Positions 39,815 to 48,010 of a DNA stretch of 64,000 nucleotides are shown here, piece by piece. The notes beneath the pieces were generated by a model. It worked only from the letters and a program-made list of their open reading frames with translations, did not search any database and was not told the origin of the DNA. Source of the DNA: Bradyrhizobium sp. AZCC 2262 (GTDB lineage Bacteria; Pseudomonadota; Alphaproteobacteria; Rhizobiales; Xanthobacteraceae); assembly GCF_036924535.1 (NCBI RefSeq), contig NZ_JAZHRT010000001.1:1612001-1676000 (forward strand), written 5' to 3'. Each line of letters starts with the position of its first letter. Position 1 is the stretch's first letter. The position numbers and the translations under genes were made by a program.

Positions 39815-41038
39815 ATGATCGGAAATCTGCTCCGCGCCGCGCTCTTTCATGGCCTGCTTGCAGCGGCCGTCGGCATCGGCGCTACCGCCAATGCGCAGAC
39901 GCTCGCGCTCGTGGGCGGCAAGGTTTACGCGTCGCCTGACGCCACGCCGCTCGACGATGCGGTCGTCGTCACGGCCAACGGCGTCATTGTCGCGATCGGC
40001 AGCCGCAGCGACGTGCAGATGCCATCCGATGCGCGCCTGATCGATTGCACCGGCAAGACGGTGGTAGCCGGCTTCTGGAACAGCCACGTTCATTTCACGG
40101 AAGCGGTTTGGAGGAACGCCGCCAGTGCACCGGCGGCTCCGCTCACGGCCCACATGCAGGAAATGCTGACGCGATGGGGTTTTACCACCGTGTGGAGTCT
40201 CGGGTCCGACCCCGACAACTCGATGGCATTGCGCCGTCGTGTCTATGCGGATGAGATCCTGGGTCCCAATATTTTCCTCGTCGGCAGCATTTTCCCCAGG
40301 GATGGCCGTCCTGCTTACTTGCCGGACGCGCGAATACCCGAGGCGGAAACGCCGGAGCGGGCGGCGGAGATGGCGCGGAACTATATGCGGATCGGCCTCG
40401 ACGGCATCAAGCTGTTCACCGGCTCCTACAAGGGAGAAGACAAGCCGGTCGTGAACATGGATGCGGCCATTGCCAAGGCCGCGGTCGACGTCGCGCACGC
40501 GCAAGGCAAGCCGGTGTTCGCGCACCCCCAAAATACTGCCGGTATTGAAGCCGTGATTGCCGCCGGGGTCGATGTGATGGCGCACACGGTCGCCAGGCAG
40601 CCGGGCTATCCCGCCGAGCAGCTCGCGCGCTTCAAAGAGCAGGGAACGGCGCTGACGCCGACCTTGTCGCTGTTTGCGAAGCTGCCGCTGCCGCCCGAGA
40701 TCGTTGGGCGCATCGTCGACAACATTGTCGGCCAGCTCAGGAGCTTCTCGGAAAACGGCAACACGGTTCTGTTCGGCACCGACGTCGGTTACATCCCGCT
40801 CTATGACACCACGCTCGAATACGAATTGATGCACCGGGCGCTTTCGGAACGGCAGGTGCTGGCCTCGCTGACGACGAATCCGGCGGGCTATTTCAAGGCC
40901 GCGAAGAAGGGCCGGGTCGAGAAGGGGTTTGACGCCGACCTCGTGGTGCTCGACGGCGATCCGCTCGCCGACGTCAAGAACCTCGCCAAGGTCGCCCACA
41001 CCATCCGCGCGGGGAAGGTGATCTATCAGAAGCCCTGA
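39815..41038 (+). CDS. Secreted amidohydrolase family protein
   Basis: 407 residues. Signal peptide MIGNLLRAALFHGLLAAAVGIGATANA-Q. Metal-dependent hydrolase with FWNSHVHF (HxH metal ligands), a Lys in GIKLFTGS that is the likely carbamylated ligand, His in FAHPQNT and MAHT, and Asp in FGTDVG. The ending FDADLVVLDGDPLADV is the usual composite-domain return. Imidazolonepropionase-like subgroup; substrate unknown. Confidence 0.85.
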   Translation: MIGNLLRAALFHGLLAAAVGIGATANAQTLALVGGKVYASPDATPLDDAVVVTANGVIVAIGSRSDVQMPSDARLIDCTGKTVVAGFWNSHVHFTEAVWRNAASAPAAPLTAHMQEMLTRWGFTTVWSLGSDPDNSMALRRRVYADEILGPNIFLVGSIFPRDGRPAYLPDARIPEAETPERAAEMARNYMRIGLDGIKLFTGSYKGEDKPVVNMDAAIAKAAVDVAHAQGKPVFAHPQNTAGIEAVIAAGVDVMAHTVARQPGYPAEQLARFKEQGTALTPTLSLFAKLPLPPEIVGRIVDNIVGQLRSFSENGNTVLFGTDVGYIPLYDTTLEYELMHRALSERQVLASLTTNPAGYFKAAKKGRVEKGFDADLVVLDGDPLADVKNLAKVAHTIRAGKVIYQKP

Positions 41039-41185
41039 TGCCGGGGGAACCCGATATTCGCGTTTGCCGCCGTAACCCGGCTTCGCAGGAGTTCGCCGCA
41101 AACGCCTCATCGGCTTTATTTGCATTCACCGTTATCGTATTGTCAGAGCTGAATTTATCGCCGCCTGCGGGAAGCCGGACACGAG

Positions 41186-41959
41186 ATGCGTGAACTATTC
41201 GATGAAGTCGCCGGACATTCTCCACTCGATCCGGAGGAGGCGGTGCGACGCGCCACGCGCACGCCCCAGCGCAAGCGCTTCTACAAGGAGGCCGGCACGG
41301 CCGCGGCGGAGGGTGGGTTTTCCGTTACGCTCGATGGCAAGCCGATCCGCACGCCCTCTGGCCGCCAGGTCGTGGCGCCGACCGGCGCCATCGCGGACGC
41401 GATCGCCGCCGAATGGAATGCGCAAGGCGAGACCATCGATCCCCTGACCATGCCGCTGACGCGCTTTGCCAACAGCGTCGCCGAGGTCGTCAACCGCGTC
41501 GATGCGGTGGCCGACGATGTCGCGAGATACCTCGGCTCGGATCTGCTGTTCTATCGCGCCGGCCATCCCGAGGCGCTGGTCGCGCGCGAAGCCTCGCATT
41601 GGGACCCGGTGCTGTCCTGGGCCGCGAACGACCTTGGCGCCCATTTCATCCTGTCCGAGGGGATCGTGCATGTCGCGCAGCCGGCGCAGGCGATCAGGGC
41701 CGCCCGTGGCGTGTTTCCGGTCGACCCCTGGTCGGTGGCCGCCCTGCATGTGGTGACGACCCTTACGGGCTCGGCATTGCTGGCGCTGGCGCTGCTGCAC
41801 GGTGTCCGCGATCCCGATCAGGTCTGGACCGCCGCCCATGTCGATGAGGACTGGAACGCCGAAAAATGGGGCGTGGACGAGGAGGTGGCGGCCCGCCGGG
41901 CCGCCCGGCTGGTCGATTTCCGGGCCGCGGTGACCATTTTGGATGCCCTGAAGGCCTGA
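41186..41959 (+). CDS. ATP12-family F1-ATPase assembly chaperone
   Basis: 257 residues. Family pattern: RKRFYKEAG-like KRFYKEAGTAAAEGGFSVTLDGKPIRTPSGR, AIAAEWNAQGETIDPLTMPLTRFANSV, DLLFYRAGHPEALV. ATP12 binds the F1 alpha subunit during assembly in mitochondria and alphaproteobacteria. The end of the protein contains EDWNAEKWGVDEEVAARR, typical. ATG 41186 chosen as the first ATG with family similarity. Confidence 0.9.
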   Translation: MRELFDEVAGHSPLDPEEAVRRATRTPQRKRFYKEAGTAAAEGGFSVTLDGKPIRTPSGRQVVAPTGAIADAIAAEWNAQGETIDPLTMPLTRFANSVAEVVNRVDAVADDVARYLGSDLLFYRAGHPEALVAREASHWDPVLSWAANDLGAHFILSEGIVHVAQPAQAIRAARGVFPVDPWSVAALHVVTTLTGSALLALALLHGVRDPDQVWTAAHVDEDWNAEKWGVDEEVAARRAARLVDFRAAVTILDALKA

Positions 41960-42029
41960 GCGCCACACCGCCGGTTAACGAGAGGTTTAGGACGCCGGGT
42001 TAGCCTCTAGCCTGGCCGAGACCTCAGAT

Positions 42030-43598
42030 ATGGCGATCTCAATCAATCCCGTTCTCCCGGTGCTATCAGCCCAAGAGGCTGGTGGCATTGCGCCCGAACT
42101 CGTGCTGCAGCCGGGGAGCGTGGTCAACGCGCAGGTCCTGAAAGTGCTGTCCGCCGATCTGGTGCGGATTGCGATCGCCAGCCTCTCGATCGACGTGGCC
42201 TCGGAAATTCCGTTGCAGCAGGGTCAGAACCTGCAGCTCGCGGTCATGCAGACCAAGGATGGCATTCGCCTCGCCGTAGTCGGGCAGGGCGGTGATGCCG
42301 CGGCCGATGCCGTGACGCTTTCACCCGATGCGCTGGCCGAAGCGGCAGCCAGTCGGCCGGCCATCGTGTCGCCGAAGAACGTGCTGACGCCACTGGAGCG
42401 CACAGCCGTCTCCACAGCCGCGCAAGCCGCGGTCACCGAACAGGACAGCCTGGCACCGTTGTTTGCCAATCTTGGCGCGGCGGTTTCCTCCACCAATCTG
42501 CCGCCGAAATTGCAGGCGGCGATCGCGCAGGTGCTGGCGCAACAGACCAGCCTCGATCAAAACCTCGACGGCGGCGATATCAAGACGGCGTTCCAGAAAT
42601 CCGGAATCTTCTTCGAGGCGTCGCTGGCTGCAGGCTCGATCCCCCCGAGCGGCGTTCCCGACCTCAAGGCCGCGCTGATCGTGCTTCGCCAGACGCTGCA
42701 ATCGGCGCTTGGCAGCAACGCAACAATCGCGACGCCGGCCGGCGCGCAACGAGCCGCGCCACCACAGGCCGCCGCCGCGAGCCTTGCGCCGTCTTCGTCG
42801 CCCAATCTCGATGTCCAGGAAATCCTTCTGCCGCAGGCGCGATTGCCCGCAACCGAGAGTCTTGCGCTGGCGGGACAAGCCGCTCGCAATCAGCTTGCGG
42901 GGGCGCTCGACGCCGGACCTTCGGCCGGTGCGACCTTGAACCTGCTGCAGGAGCTTGGCAACCCGCTGCGCGTAGCCGCCCCAACGAAAGACGTTCGTGG
43001 CGCGGACATGACCTTTCACACCAACACGCCGCCGCCGCCGATCCGCGGCGCGCTTCCGGCCGCCCAGCCGATTGCATCGCCGACGATCGCCCCGGATGCG
43101 CCGCTCGAGGCAACCGCGCATCATCTGCTCGATGACACCGATGCGGCCATCGCACGGCAAACCCTGCTGCAGGTGGCGTCCCTGCCGGACCGTATCGACA
43201 CGTCGGCGAAGGCCGATATGACCGTGCCGCGCTGGAATTTCGAAATTCCGTTCGTGACCCCGCAGGGCACGGCAATGGCGCAGTTCGAGATTTCCCGCGA
43301 TGGCGGTAGCGAGGCCGTCGAGGCGGCCAAGCGGGTGTGGCGGGCGCGGTTTTCGCTCGACGTCGAGCCAGCCGGTCCGGTTCACGCGCTGATCTCGCTC
43401 ACCGGCGAAAAGACCTCGGTGCGGATCTGGGCGGAACGGCCTGCCACGGCGGAGCAACTGCGCGCCGGTGTATCCGACCTGAGCCAGGCGCTCAGCCGGG
43501 CCGAGCTTCAGCCCGGCGATATCGTGATCCGCGACGGCGCACCGACACAGGCCGAGCCGGCCGCCCGCGCCGGCCATTTTCTGGACCGCGCGCTATGA
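42030..43598 (+). CDS. FliK-like flagellar hook-length control protein
   Basis: 522 residues. A long Ala/Gln/Pro-rich, low-complexity region is followed by a C-terminal domain (~395-500) with [28 protein letters not shown] and [42 protein letters not shown], which fits the Flg_hook domain of FliK. FliK measures the hook and switches export specificity. The next gene, overlapping by four bases, encodes an FlhB C-terminal-domain homologue, so the pair probably functions together. No other flagellar genes are in the window. Confidence 0.75.
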   Translation: MAISINPVLPVLSAQEAGGIAPELVLQPGSVVNAQVLKVLSADLVRIAIASLSIDVASEIPLQQGQNLQLAVMQTKDGIRLAVVGQGGDAAADAVTLSPDALAEAAASRPAIVSPKNVLTPLERTAVSTAAQAAVTEQDSLAPLFANLGAAVSSTNLPPKLQAAIAQVLAQQTSLDQNLDGGDIKTAFQKSGIFFEASLAAGSIPPSGVPDLKAALIVLRQTLQSALGSNATIATPAGAQRAAPPQAAAASLAPSSSPNLDVQEILLPQARLPATESLALAGQAARNQLAGALDAGPSAGATLNLLQELGNPLRVAAPTKDVRGADMTFHTNTPPPPIRGALPAAQPIASPTIAPDAPLEATAHHLLDDTDAAIARQTLLQVASLPDRIDTSAKADMTVPRWNFEIPFVTPQGTAMAQFEISRDGGSEAVEAAKRVWRARFSLDVEPAGPVHALISLTGEKTSVRIWAERPATAEQLRAGVSDLSQALSRAELQPGDIVIRDGAPTQAEPAARAGHFLDRAL

Positions 43599-43861
43599 GC
43601 GTCGAGACCAGGAGCAGGCTTGCGGTCGCGCTGCACTATGACAAGACAGGCGCGCCGCGGGTCGTTGCCAAGGGCAAGGGCGTCATCGGCGCAAAGATCA
43701 TCGAACTCGCCCGGGAACATGACATCCCGATCGAGGAGAATGAGCTGCTGGCCGGGGCCTTGTCCCATGTCGAAATCGGCGACGAGATTCCGCCGGATCT
43801 CTACAAGGCGGTCGCCGAGGTGCTGGTCTTCGTGCTGCGGCTGTCGGGCCGGATCCGCTGA
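43595..43861 (+). CDS. FlhX: stand-alone FlhB cytoplasmic-domain homologue
   Basis: 88 residues from ATG 43595, overlapping the FliK-like stop. [42 protein letters not shown] followed by [23 protein letters not shown] matches the C-terminal domain of FlhB that remains after autocleavage. The NPTH cleavage site itself is absent, as expected of a protein that begins after it. Such FlhX proteins can substitute for the FlhB C-terminal fragment in other bacteria. Confidence 0.85.
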   Translation: MSVETRSRLAVALHYDKTGAPRVVAKGKGVIGAKIIELAREHDIPIEENELLAGALSHVEIGDEIPPDLYKAVAEVLVFVLRLSGRIR

Positions 43862-43934
43862 TAGCGTTTTCAAGCGAAAACCTGCCCGGACTTGATCCGG
43901 GGTGGAATCCGGTTCGCGTCAAGGAAACGCGTCA
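43862..43934. repeat. Dispersed repeat after flhX (inverse orientation)
   Basis: Begins AGCGTTTTCAAGCGAAAAC and ends with CGGTTCGCGTCAAGGAAACGCGTCA, which is the reverse complement type of the units at 19527 and 31237 (GACGCGTTTT...GAACCGG...AACGCT). A small CCCGGACTTGATCCGGG hairpin lies in the middle. Confidence 0.7.
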
Positions 43935-43967
43935 TACGAAAAGCCCCCTTGTCATAGTTTTTCCACG

Positions 43968-44834
43968 ATGCCATCAGCATCGTTTCGCCGTTCCTCAACC
44001 AGTTCGGACATAACCGTGATCAATCGCCGCCATGCGCTCGGTCTTCTCACAGCCGCGAGCATTCTTCCCAACCGTAGTTTCGCCAACGTCTCCTACCAGC
44101 GCAGCGAGTTTCGCGACGATCTGGCCAAGCGGTTTTTCGATCTCGGCACCACAGGCACCTTCGTCGGCTACAAGGTGGACGACTACCTGATCATCGCCAG
44201 CGACAAGGTGCGCTCGGGCGAGGGCAAGCTGCCGGCCTCGACCTTCAAGATTCCGAATTCGATCGTTGCGCTGGAGACCGGGGTGGTCGAGGACCCCGAC
44301 AAGGACGTCTTCAAGTGGGACGGCGTGACGCGCGCTATCGAGGCCTGGAACAAGGATCACACGCTGCGCTCGGCGATCGCGGTATCCGCCGTGCCGGTCT
44401 ATCAGGAAATCGCGCGCCGCATCGGGGCCGAGCGCATGCAGAAATATGTCGACCTGTTCGACTATGGCAACCACGACATCGGCGGCGGCATCGACCAGTT
44501 CTGGCTGACTGGCAATTTGCGCATCGATCCCGTCCAGCAGATCGATTTCGTCGACCGGCTGCGGCGCGGCGTGCTGCCGGTGTCCAAGCGCAGCCAGGAA
44601 CTGACGCGCGACATCCTGCCGGTGACCAAGGTCGGCGACGCCACCATCCGCGCCAAGAGCGGCCTTCTGGGCGCCGAGCAAGGCAAGCCGTCATTGGGCT
44701 GGATGGTCGGCTGGGTCGAGAAGGGCAGCCAGCAGACCGTGTTCGCCATGAACATGGACTGCAAGGAGCAGAGCCACATCGCCGCCCGCATGGCGGTGGT
44801 GCAGCAATGCCTCGCCGATATCGTGGCGATTTGA
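43968..44834 (+). CDS. Class D (OXA-like) beta-lactamase family protein
   Basis: 288 residues from ATG 43968. A second option is GTG 44016, which would start directly at the signal peptide (V)INRRHALGLLTAASILPNRSFA; a longer frame starts at 43902. The class D motifs are complete: Ser91-x-x-Lys (STFK), Ser140-Ala-Val, Tyr166-Gly-Asn and Lys230-Ser-Gly. A twin Arg before the hydrophobic stretch suggests export, possibly by Tat. It likely hydrolyses beta-lactams, or is a BlaR-like sensor domain relative without a membrane partner. Its last 22 codons recur at 45831-45899. Confidence 0.87.
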   Translation: MPSASFRRSSTSSDITVINRRHALGLLTAASILPNRSFANVSYQRSEFRDDLAKRFFDLGTTGTFVGYKVDDYLIIASDKVRSGEGKLPASTFKIPNSIVALETGVVEDPDKDVFKWDGVTRAIEAWNKDHTLRSAIAVSAVPVYQEIARRIGAERMQKYVDLFDYGNHDIGGGIDQFWLTGNLRIDPVQQIDFVDRLRRGVLPVSKRSQELTRDILPVTKVGDATIRAKSGLLGAEQGKPSLGWMVGWVEKGSQQTVFAMNMDCKEQSHIAARMAVVQQCLADIVAI

Positions 44835-44893
44835 CGGACTGCCTTCGTCGGCGAATACCCGGATCATGACGACATCGCAGGTGGCTGCAACCG

Positions 44894-44929
44894 TGGCTCG
44901 GTTCCGTTTCTGGCGGAACCATGGAGCCA
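44894..44929 (+). promoter_or_regulatory. Hairpin upstream of the methyltransferase gene
   Basis: TGGCTC-GGTTCCG pairs with CGGAACC-(ATG)-GAGCCA across a TTTCTGG loop; only the ATG on the 3' side is unpaired. It lies ~96 bases before the start codon at 45025. No poly-T follows. It could be an RNA leader element or a terminator for the beta-lactamase gene; I recognise no named motif. Confidence 0.45.
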
Positions 44930-45024
44930 TCGCGACGGGTGCAGATCCCGACGAAACACAGCTTTACGGCGAACTTCTCCCCGAGCTATAGAGACGGAGA
45001 CACACACCTAAGGGAATATATTCC

Positions 45025-45786
45025 ATGGATCGCTCGCCCCGTGTTGTCTGTGCTCTGTGTGACGCTGCCTCGTTTGTTCCCAAACTGACGGTCGACCGCG
45101 CCGGTGAGCGATTCTCGATCGTGGCGTGCGCGGATTGCGGCCACGTCTTTGTCGCCGATCCGCCAGCCGACACCGCGAACCACGTCGACATCAACAAGAT
45201 TGATTGGGGCTTCCGCCCGCGGCACCACCAGATCAGGCGGTTAATCCTGTCCCGGTTGAAGCCCGGACAGCGGGTGCTGGAGATCGGCTGTGGCCGCGGC
45301 GAGGTCGGCTACCTGCTCCGGAACGATCCGCTTACATATGTCGGCTACGAACCGGCCACCGGGCTCTCGGATTTCGGCATCCGCGCCGGTGTCTCTATCG
45401 TGCAGGAGGTCTACGAAGGCGGAGCCAAAGCCGATGCCGTCGTGATCGACAACGTCCTGGAGCACGTTGCGCAGCCCCGGCAGTTACTCGAAACGGCCGC
45501 GGCATCGCTCAACCCCGGCGGCATCGTGATCGCGATCACGCCAAATGTGCACGACATTCGCGCGCTGTCTTCGGCCTGGCGCGCGCGGCATCTCTGGGTG
45601 CCGCCCGATCACATCAACTTTTTCTCGGAAAAGGACATCGCGAGCCTGTTCCGGTTCGCGCATCTGCAGCCAAAGCGCTTCCGCTTCTCGCCGCTCCGGC
45701 TGTCGGACTATCGCTTCTTCCCGCGCGCCGCAGCCGAAACAATCGGTCTTTCGATCTTCGGCCACAACGTCTACGCCACGGGTTGA
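45025..45786 (+). CDS. SAM-dependent methyltransferase with N-terminal zinc-ribbon-like cysteines
   Basis: 253 residues. CxxC pairs (CALC near residue 9 and CADC near residue 37) resemble a small zinc ribbon, then a class I methyltransferase: motif I VLEIGCGRGEVG with Gly88-Cys-Gly-Arg-Gly, acidic residue in GYEP, and DAVVIDNVLEHVAQP as motif IV/post-I region, and GGIVIAITPNVHD. This architecture is common in sugar and cell-surface biosynthesis clusters (Methyltransf_23 group). It sits between the class D gene and the detached tail copy at 45831-45899, so it may be an insertion. Confidence 0.85.
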   Translation: MDRSPRVVCALCDAASFVPKLTVDRAGERFSIVACADCGHVFVADPPADTANHVDINKIDWGFRPRHHQIRRLILSRLKPGQRVLEIGCGRGEVGYLLRNDPLTYVGYEPATGLSDFGIRAGVSIVQEVYEGGAKADAVVIDNVLEHVAQPRQLLETAAASLNPGGIVIAITPNVHDIRALSSAWRARHLWVPPDHINFFSEKDIASLFRFAHLQPKRFRFSPLRLSDYRFFPRAAAETIGLSIFGHNVYATG

Positions 45787-45830
45787 AAAACATCCCGCCA
45801 TCCTCCGGCGCTGCGTCGGCGGTACGCTAC

Positions 45831-45899
45831 GAGCACAGCCAGATCGCCGCGCGCATGACGGTGAGGCAGCAATGCCTCGCCGACATCGTGGCTTATTAA
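45831..45899 (+). pseudogene. Detached copy of the class D beta-lactamase C-terminus
   Basis: In frame it reads EHSQIAARMTVRQQCLADIV-A-Y followed by TAA; the intact gene ends EQSHIAARMAVVQQCLADIV-A-I. 17 of 22 residues and 58 of 69 bases agree with 44766-44834. No earlier part of the gene is found; bases before 45829 do not match. It is a remnant tail on the far side of the methyltransferase gene. Confidence 0.78.
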
Positions 45900-46000
45900 C
45901 GAGACTTAACTTGACGGGCCAGCTTGCGCCCGCGCAGGTTGACGCTGGCATGAGTCCGGCCAGCACCGCTGTCGGGCAGGGACGGTCAACGGAGCTTTGC

Positions 46001-47401
46001 ATGCTGCATCGCCGCTCGGTTCTGCTCGCGGGCCCGGCGCTGCTGCTCGCGCGGGGAAGGGTGCAGGCCCAGTCATTGCAGGCCCAGTCAGTGCAAGCCC
46101 AGTCAACGCCCGAGCAGGACCTCGCCGCCATCCTCAGGGAGCGCGTGGATATTGCCCGCGACACCATGGGGATCGTCGCCGCGACGATCGACAGCGGCCG
46201 GCGCAGCGTCACCGTCTATGGGCAGTCCGGCTCCGATCGCCCGCTCGATGCCGACACCGTGTTCGAGATCGGTTCGATCACAAAAGTGCTCACCTCGCTG
46301 TTGTTGGCCGACATGGTGCTGCGGGGCGAGGTGGCGGCGGACGACCCTGCGGCCAAATTTCTGCCCGCCGGCGTCAAGATGCCGGATTTCGAGGGTGCGC
46401 CGATCACCTTGCTTGATCTTGCGACCTACACCTCAGGCCTGCCGCGGATGCCGTCCAATTTCGCGCCGAAGGATTGGGGCAATCCCTACATCGATTACAC
46501 GGCCGAGCGGCTCTACGACTACCTGTCGAACCACAAGCTCGGCTTCAAGCCGGGCAAGCACTTCGAATACTCCAACCTCGGCTTCGGCCTGCTTGGCCAT
46601 ATCCTCGAGCTACGCGCCGGCAAAAGCTATGAAGACCTCGTTGTCTCGCGCATCTGCGCGCCGCTCGGCATGGACGATACCCGCATCACGCTCACAAGTT
46701 CGATGCGACAGCGCCTGGCGCAAGGCCACAACGCTGGCCTCGCGCCGGTCCCGAATTGGGATTTCTTGGCGCTTGCGGGCGCCGGCGCGTTTCGTTCAAC
46801 GGCGAACGACCTGTTGAAGTTTCTTCAGATGTGTCTCGATCCCGCCGATCCGACGGTCGCTGCCGCGCTGAAGATGACGCTTTCCGAGCGCCGCCCGCGG
46901 ATGGATCAGCGCGACGTGGGCCTCGGCTGGTTCGTCTCCCAGCGGTTCGGCGACGAACTGATCTGGAAGAGCGGCGGCACCGGGGGTTATGCGACCTTCA
47001 TCGGCTACTCGACCAAGACCCGGCGAAACTGCGTCCTGCTCTCCAATGCGGCCGACTATGACGCCCATATCGCGCTTGGCACGCATCTGGTCAACGCGGC
47101 ATACCCGCCCCCAAAACTTCACCGCGAGGTGCCAGTCGATCCGGCGGTGCTCGCCACCTATGCCGGCCGCTACGAAATATCGCCGACCTTCATCCTGACG
47201 GTGCGCCCCGATGGCAAGCGCCTGTACATTCAGGCAACGGCGCAGCCCGAGTTCGAGGTCTATGCCGAGAGCGAGGCCGAATTTTTCTATCGCGTGGTCG
47301 ACGCGCAGGTCAGCTTCGTCCGGCCGCCTGAAGGCGGCGTGGCGCCGTCGCTGACGCTGCATCAGAACGGCAAGAACATGCTGGGCAAGCGGCTGCCGTA
47401 A
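46001..47401 (+). CDS. Secreted serine hydrolase of the beta-lactamase / penicillin-binding (class C-like) family
   Basis: 466 residues from ATG 46001; the much longer in-frame reading from 45545 overlaps the methyltransferase and is rejected. Signal peptide with twin Arg (MLHRRSVLLAGPALLLARG), then AQSLQAQSVQAQS, a triplicated short repeat. Beta-lactamase fold motifs: Ser92-x-x-Lys (SITK), Tyr190-Ser-Asn and Lys323-Ser-Gly-Gly. A C-terminal ~110-residue beta domain (TYAGRYEISPTFILTVRPDG) is the DUF3471-like lipocalin domain often attached to such hydrolases. Probably an esterase/peptidase-type member; true beta-lactamase activity is uncertain. Confidence 0.85.
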   Translation: MLHRRSVLLAGPALLLARGRVQAQSLQAQSVQAQSTPEQDLAAILRERVDIARDTMGIVAATIDSGRRSVTVYGQSGSDRPLDADTVFEIGSITKVLTSLLLADMVLRGEVAADDPAAKFLPAGVKMPDFEGAPITLLDLATYTSGLPRMPSNFAPKDWGNPYIDYTAERLYDYLSNHKLGFKPGKHFEYSNLGFGLLGHILELRAGKSYEDLVVSRICAPLGMDDTRITLTSSMRQRLAQGHNAGLAPVPNWDFLALAGAGAFRSTANDLLKFLQMCLDPADPTVAAALKMTLSERRPRMDQRDVGLGWFVSQRFGDELIWKSGGTGGYATFIGYSTKTRRNCVLLSNAADYDAHIALGTHLVNAAYPPPKLHREVPVDPAVLATYAGRYEISPTFILTVRPDGKRLYIQATAQPEFEVYAESEAEFFYRVVDAQVSFVRPPEGGVAPSLTLHQNGKNMLGKRLP

Positions 47402-47439
47402 GCTGGATCGCCGTATGCCGGATCGCCTCGCCGAGATCG

Positions 47440-47928
47440 CTAACGCCGGCTCAGCGCCAGCGAGACGGACGTAATGCTGCCGCCCTGCGGTTGGATGGAC
47501 ACCGTCTGCCGTCCGCCGCGTGTCGTCAGCGACAGGTGAGCCGAAAAGCTGTCGCCTCTTGCGGCAGCCTCGACGTGATCGCCGGCGGCGCGGCCGGAAA
47601 GGGTGCCGGAAGCGTTGCGGCTGGCCTCGCTCCATGAGCCGGAGATCTCGCCGCCGCGGTATTCGACCTCGCTTGCGAGATCGAAATTGAAGCTCGCGCT
47701 GGCACACCTCAGATTGAGCCGAAGCTGCTCGCCGCGCCCGGCGACATCATACGCCGCGCGGCAACGCAATTGCTCCTGCTGGCCGTCGGCGGTGCTGAGC
47801 ACGCCGCCACCCGACCATGTGCCCGCCATGGCATTGAAAGGCGAGGCAGGTGCGGCCAGCGCCGCGCTGCCGGCCAGCGATAGCGATGCGAACAGCAAGG
47901 CTGTCCGCGTGAGATTGGATCCAGACAT
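47440..47928 (-). CDS. Secreted protein of unknown function
   Basis: 162 residues from ATG 47928, with GGAG nine bases before; two in-frame ATGs up to 47955 are possible. Signal peptide LTRTALLFASLSLAGSAALA-A, then a Gly/Ser-rich beta-type sequence with FNAMAGTWSGGGVLSTADGQQEQLRCRAAYDV and two Cys that may form a disulfide (RCRAAY and LRCASAS). No family is recognised with certainty. Probably periplasmic. Confidence 0.7.
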   Translation of the reverse strand: MSGSNLTRTALLFASLSLAGSAALAAPASPFNAMAGTWSGGGVLSTADGQQEQLRCRAAYDVAGRGEQLRLNLRCASASFNFDLASEVEYRGGEISGSWSEASRNASGTLSGRAAGDHVEAAARGDSFSAHLSLTTRGGRQTVSIQPQGGSITSVSLALSRR

Positions 47929-48010
47929 CTTGATTGTCTCCATTCGGTTTGGCAATCAACGCCAAGACCGCAAATGGGTTCGTCGGTTCCAAGGTTCTAC
48001 CCCGTCGCTA

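Noticed and set aside
42321..43577. 418-residue minus-strand frame over the FliK-like gene
   Set aside because: Antisense of a low-complexity Ala-rich gene; Arg/Gly-rich with no motif.
44835..45024. Possible SAM/SAH riboswitch before the methyltransferase
   Set aside because: A hairpin is present, but I could not match it to any known riboswitch consensus; kept only as an unnamed hairpin.
45545..46000. N-terminal extension of the class C-like hydrolase back to 45545
   Set aside because: The extension lies on the methyltransferase gene in another frame and through the beta-lactamase tail remnant; the signal peptide starts at 46001.
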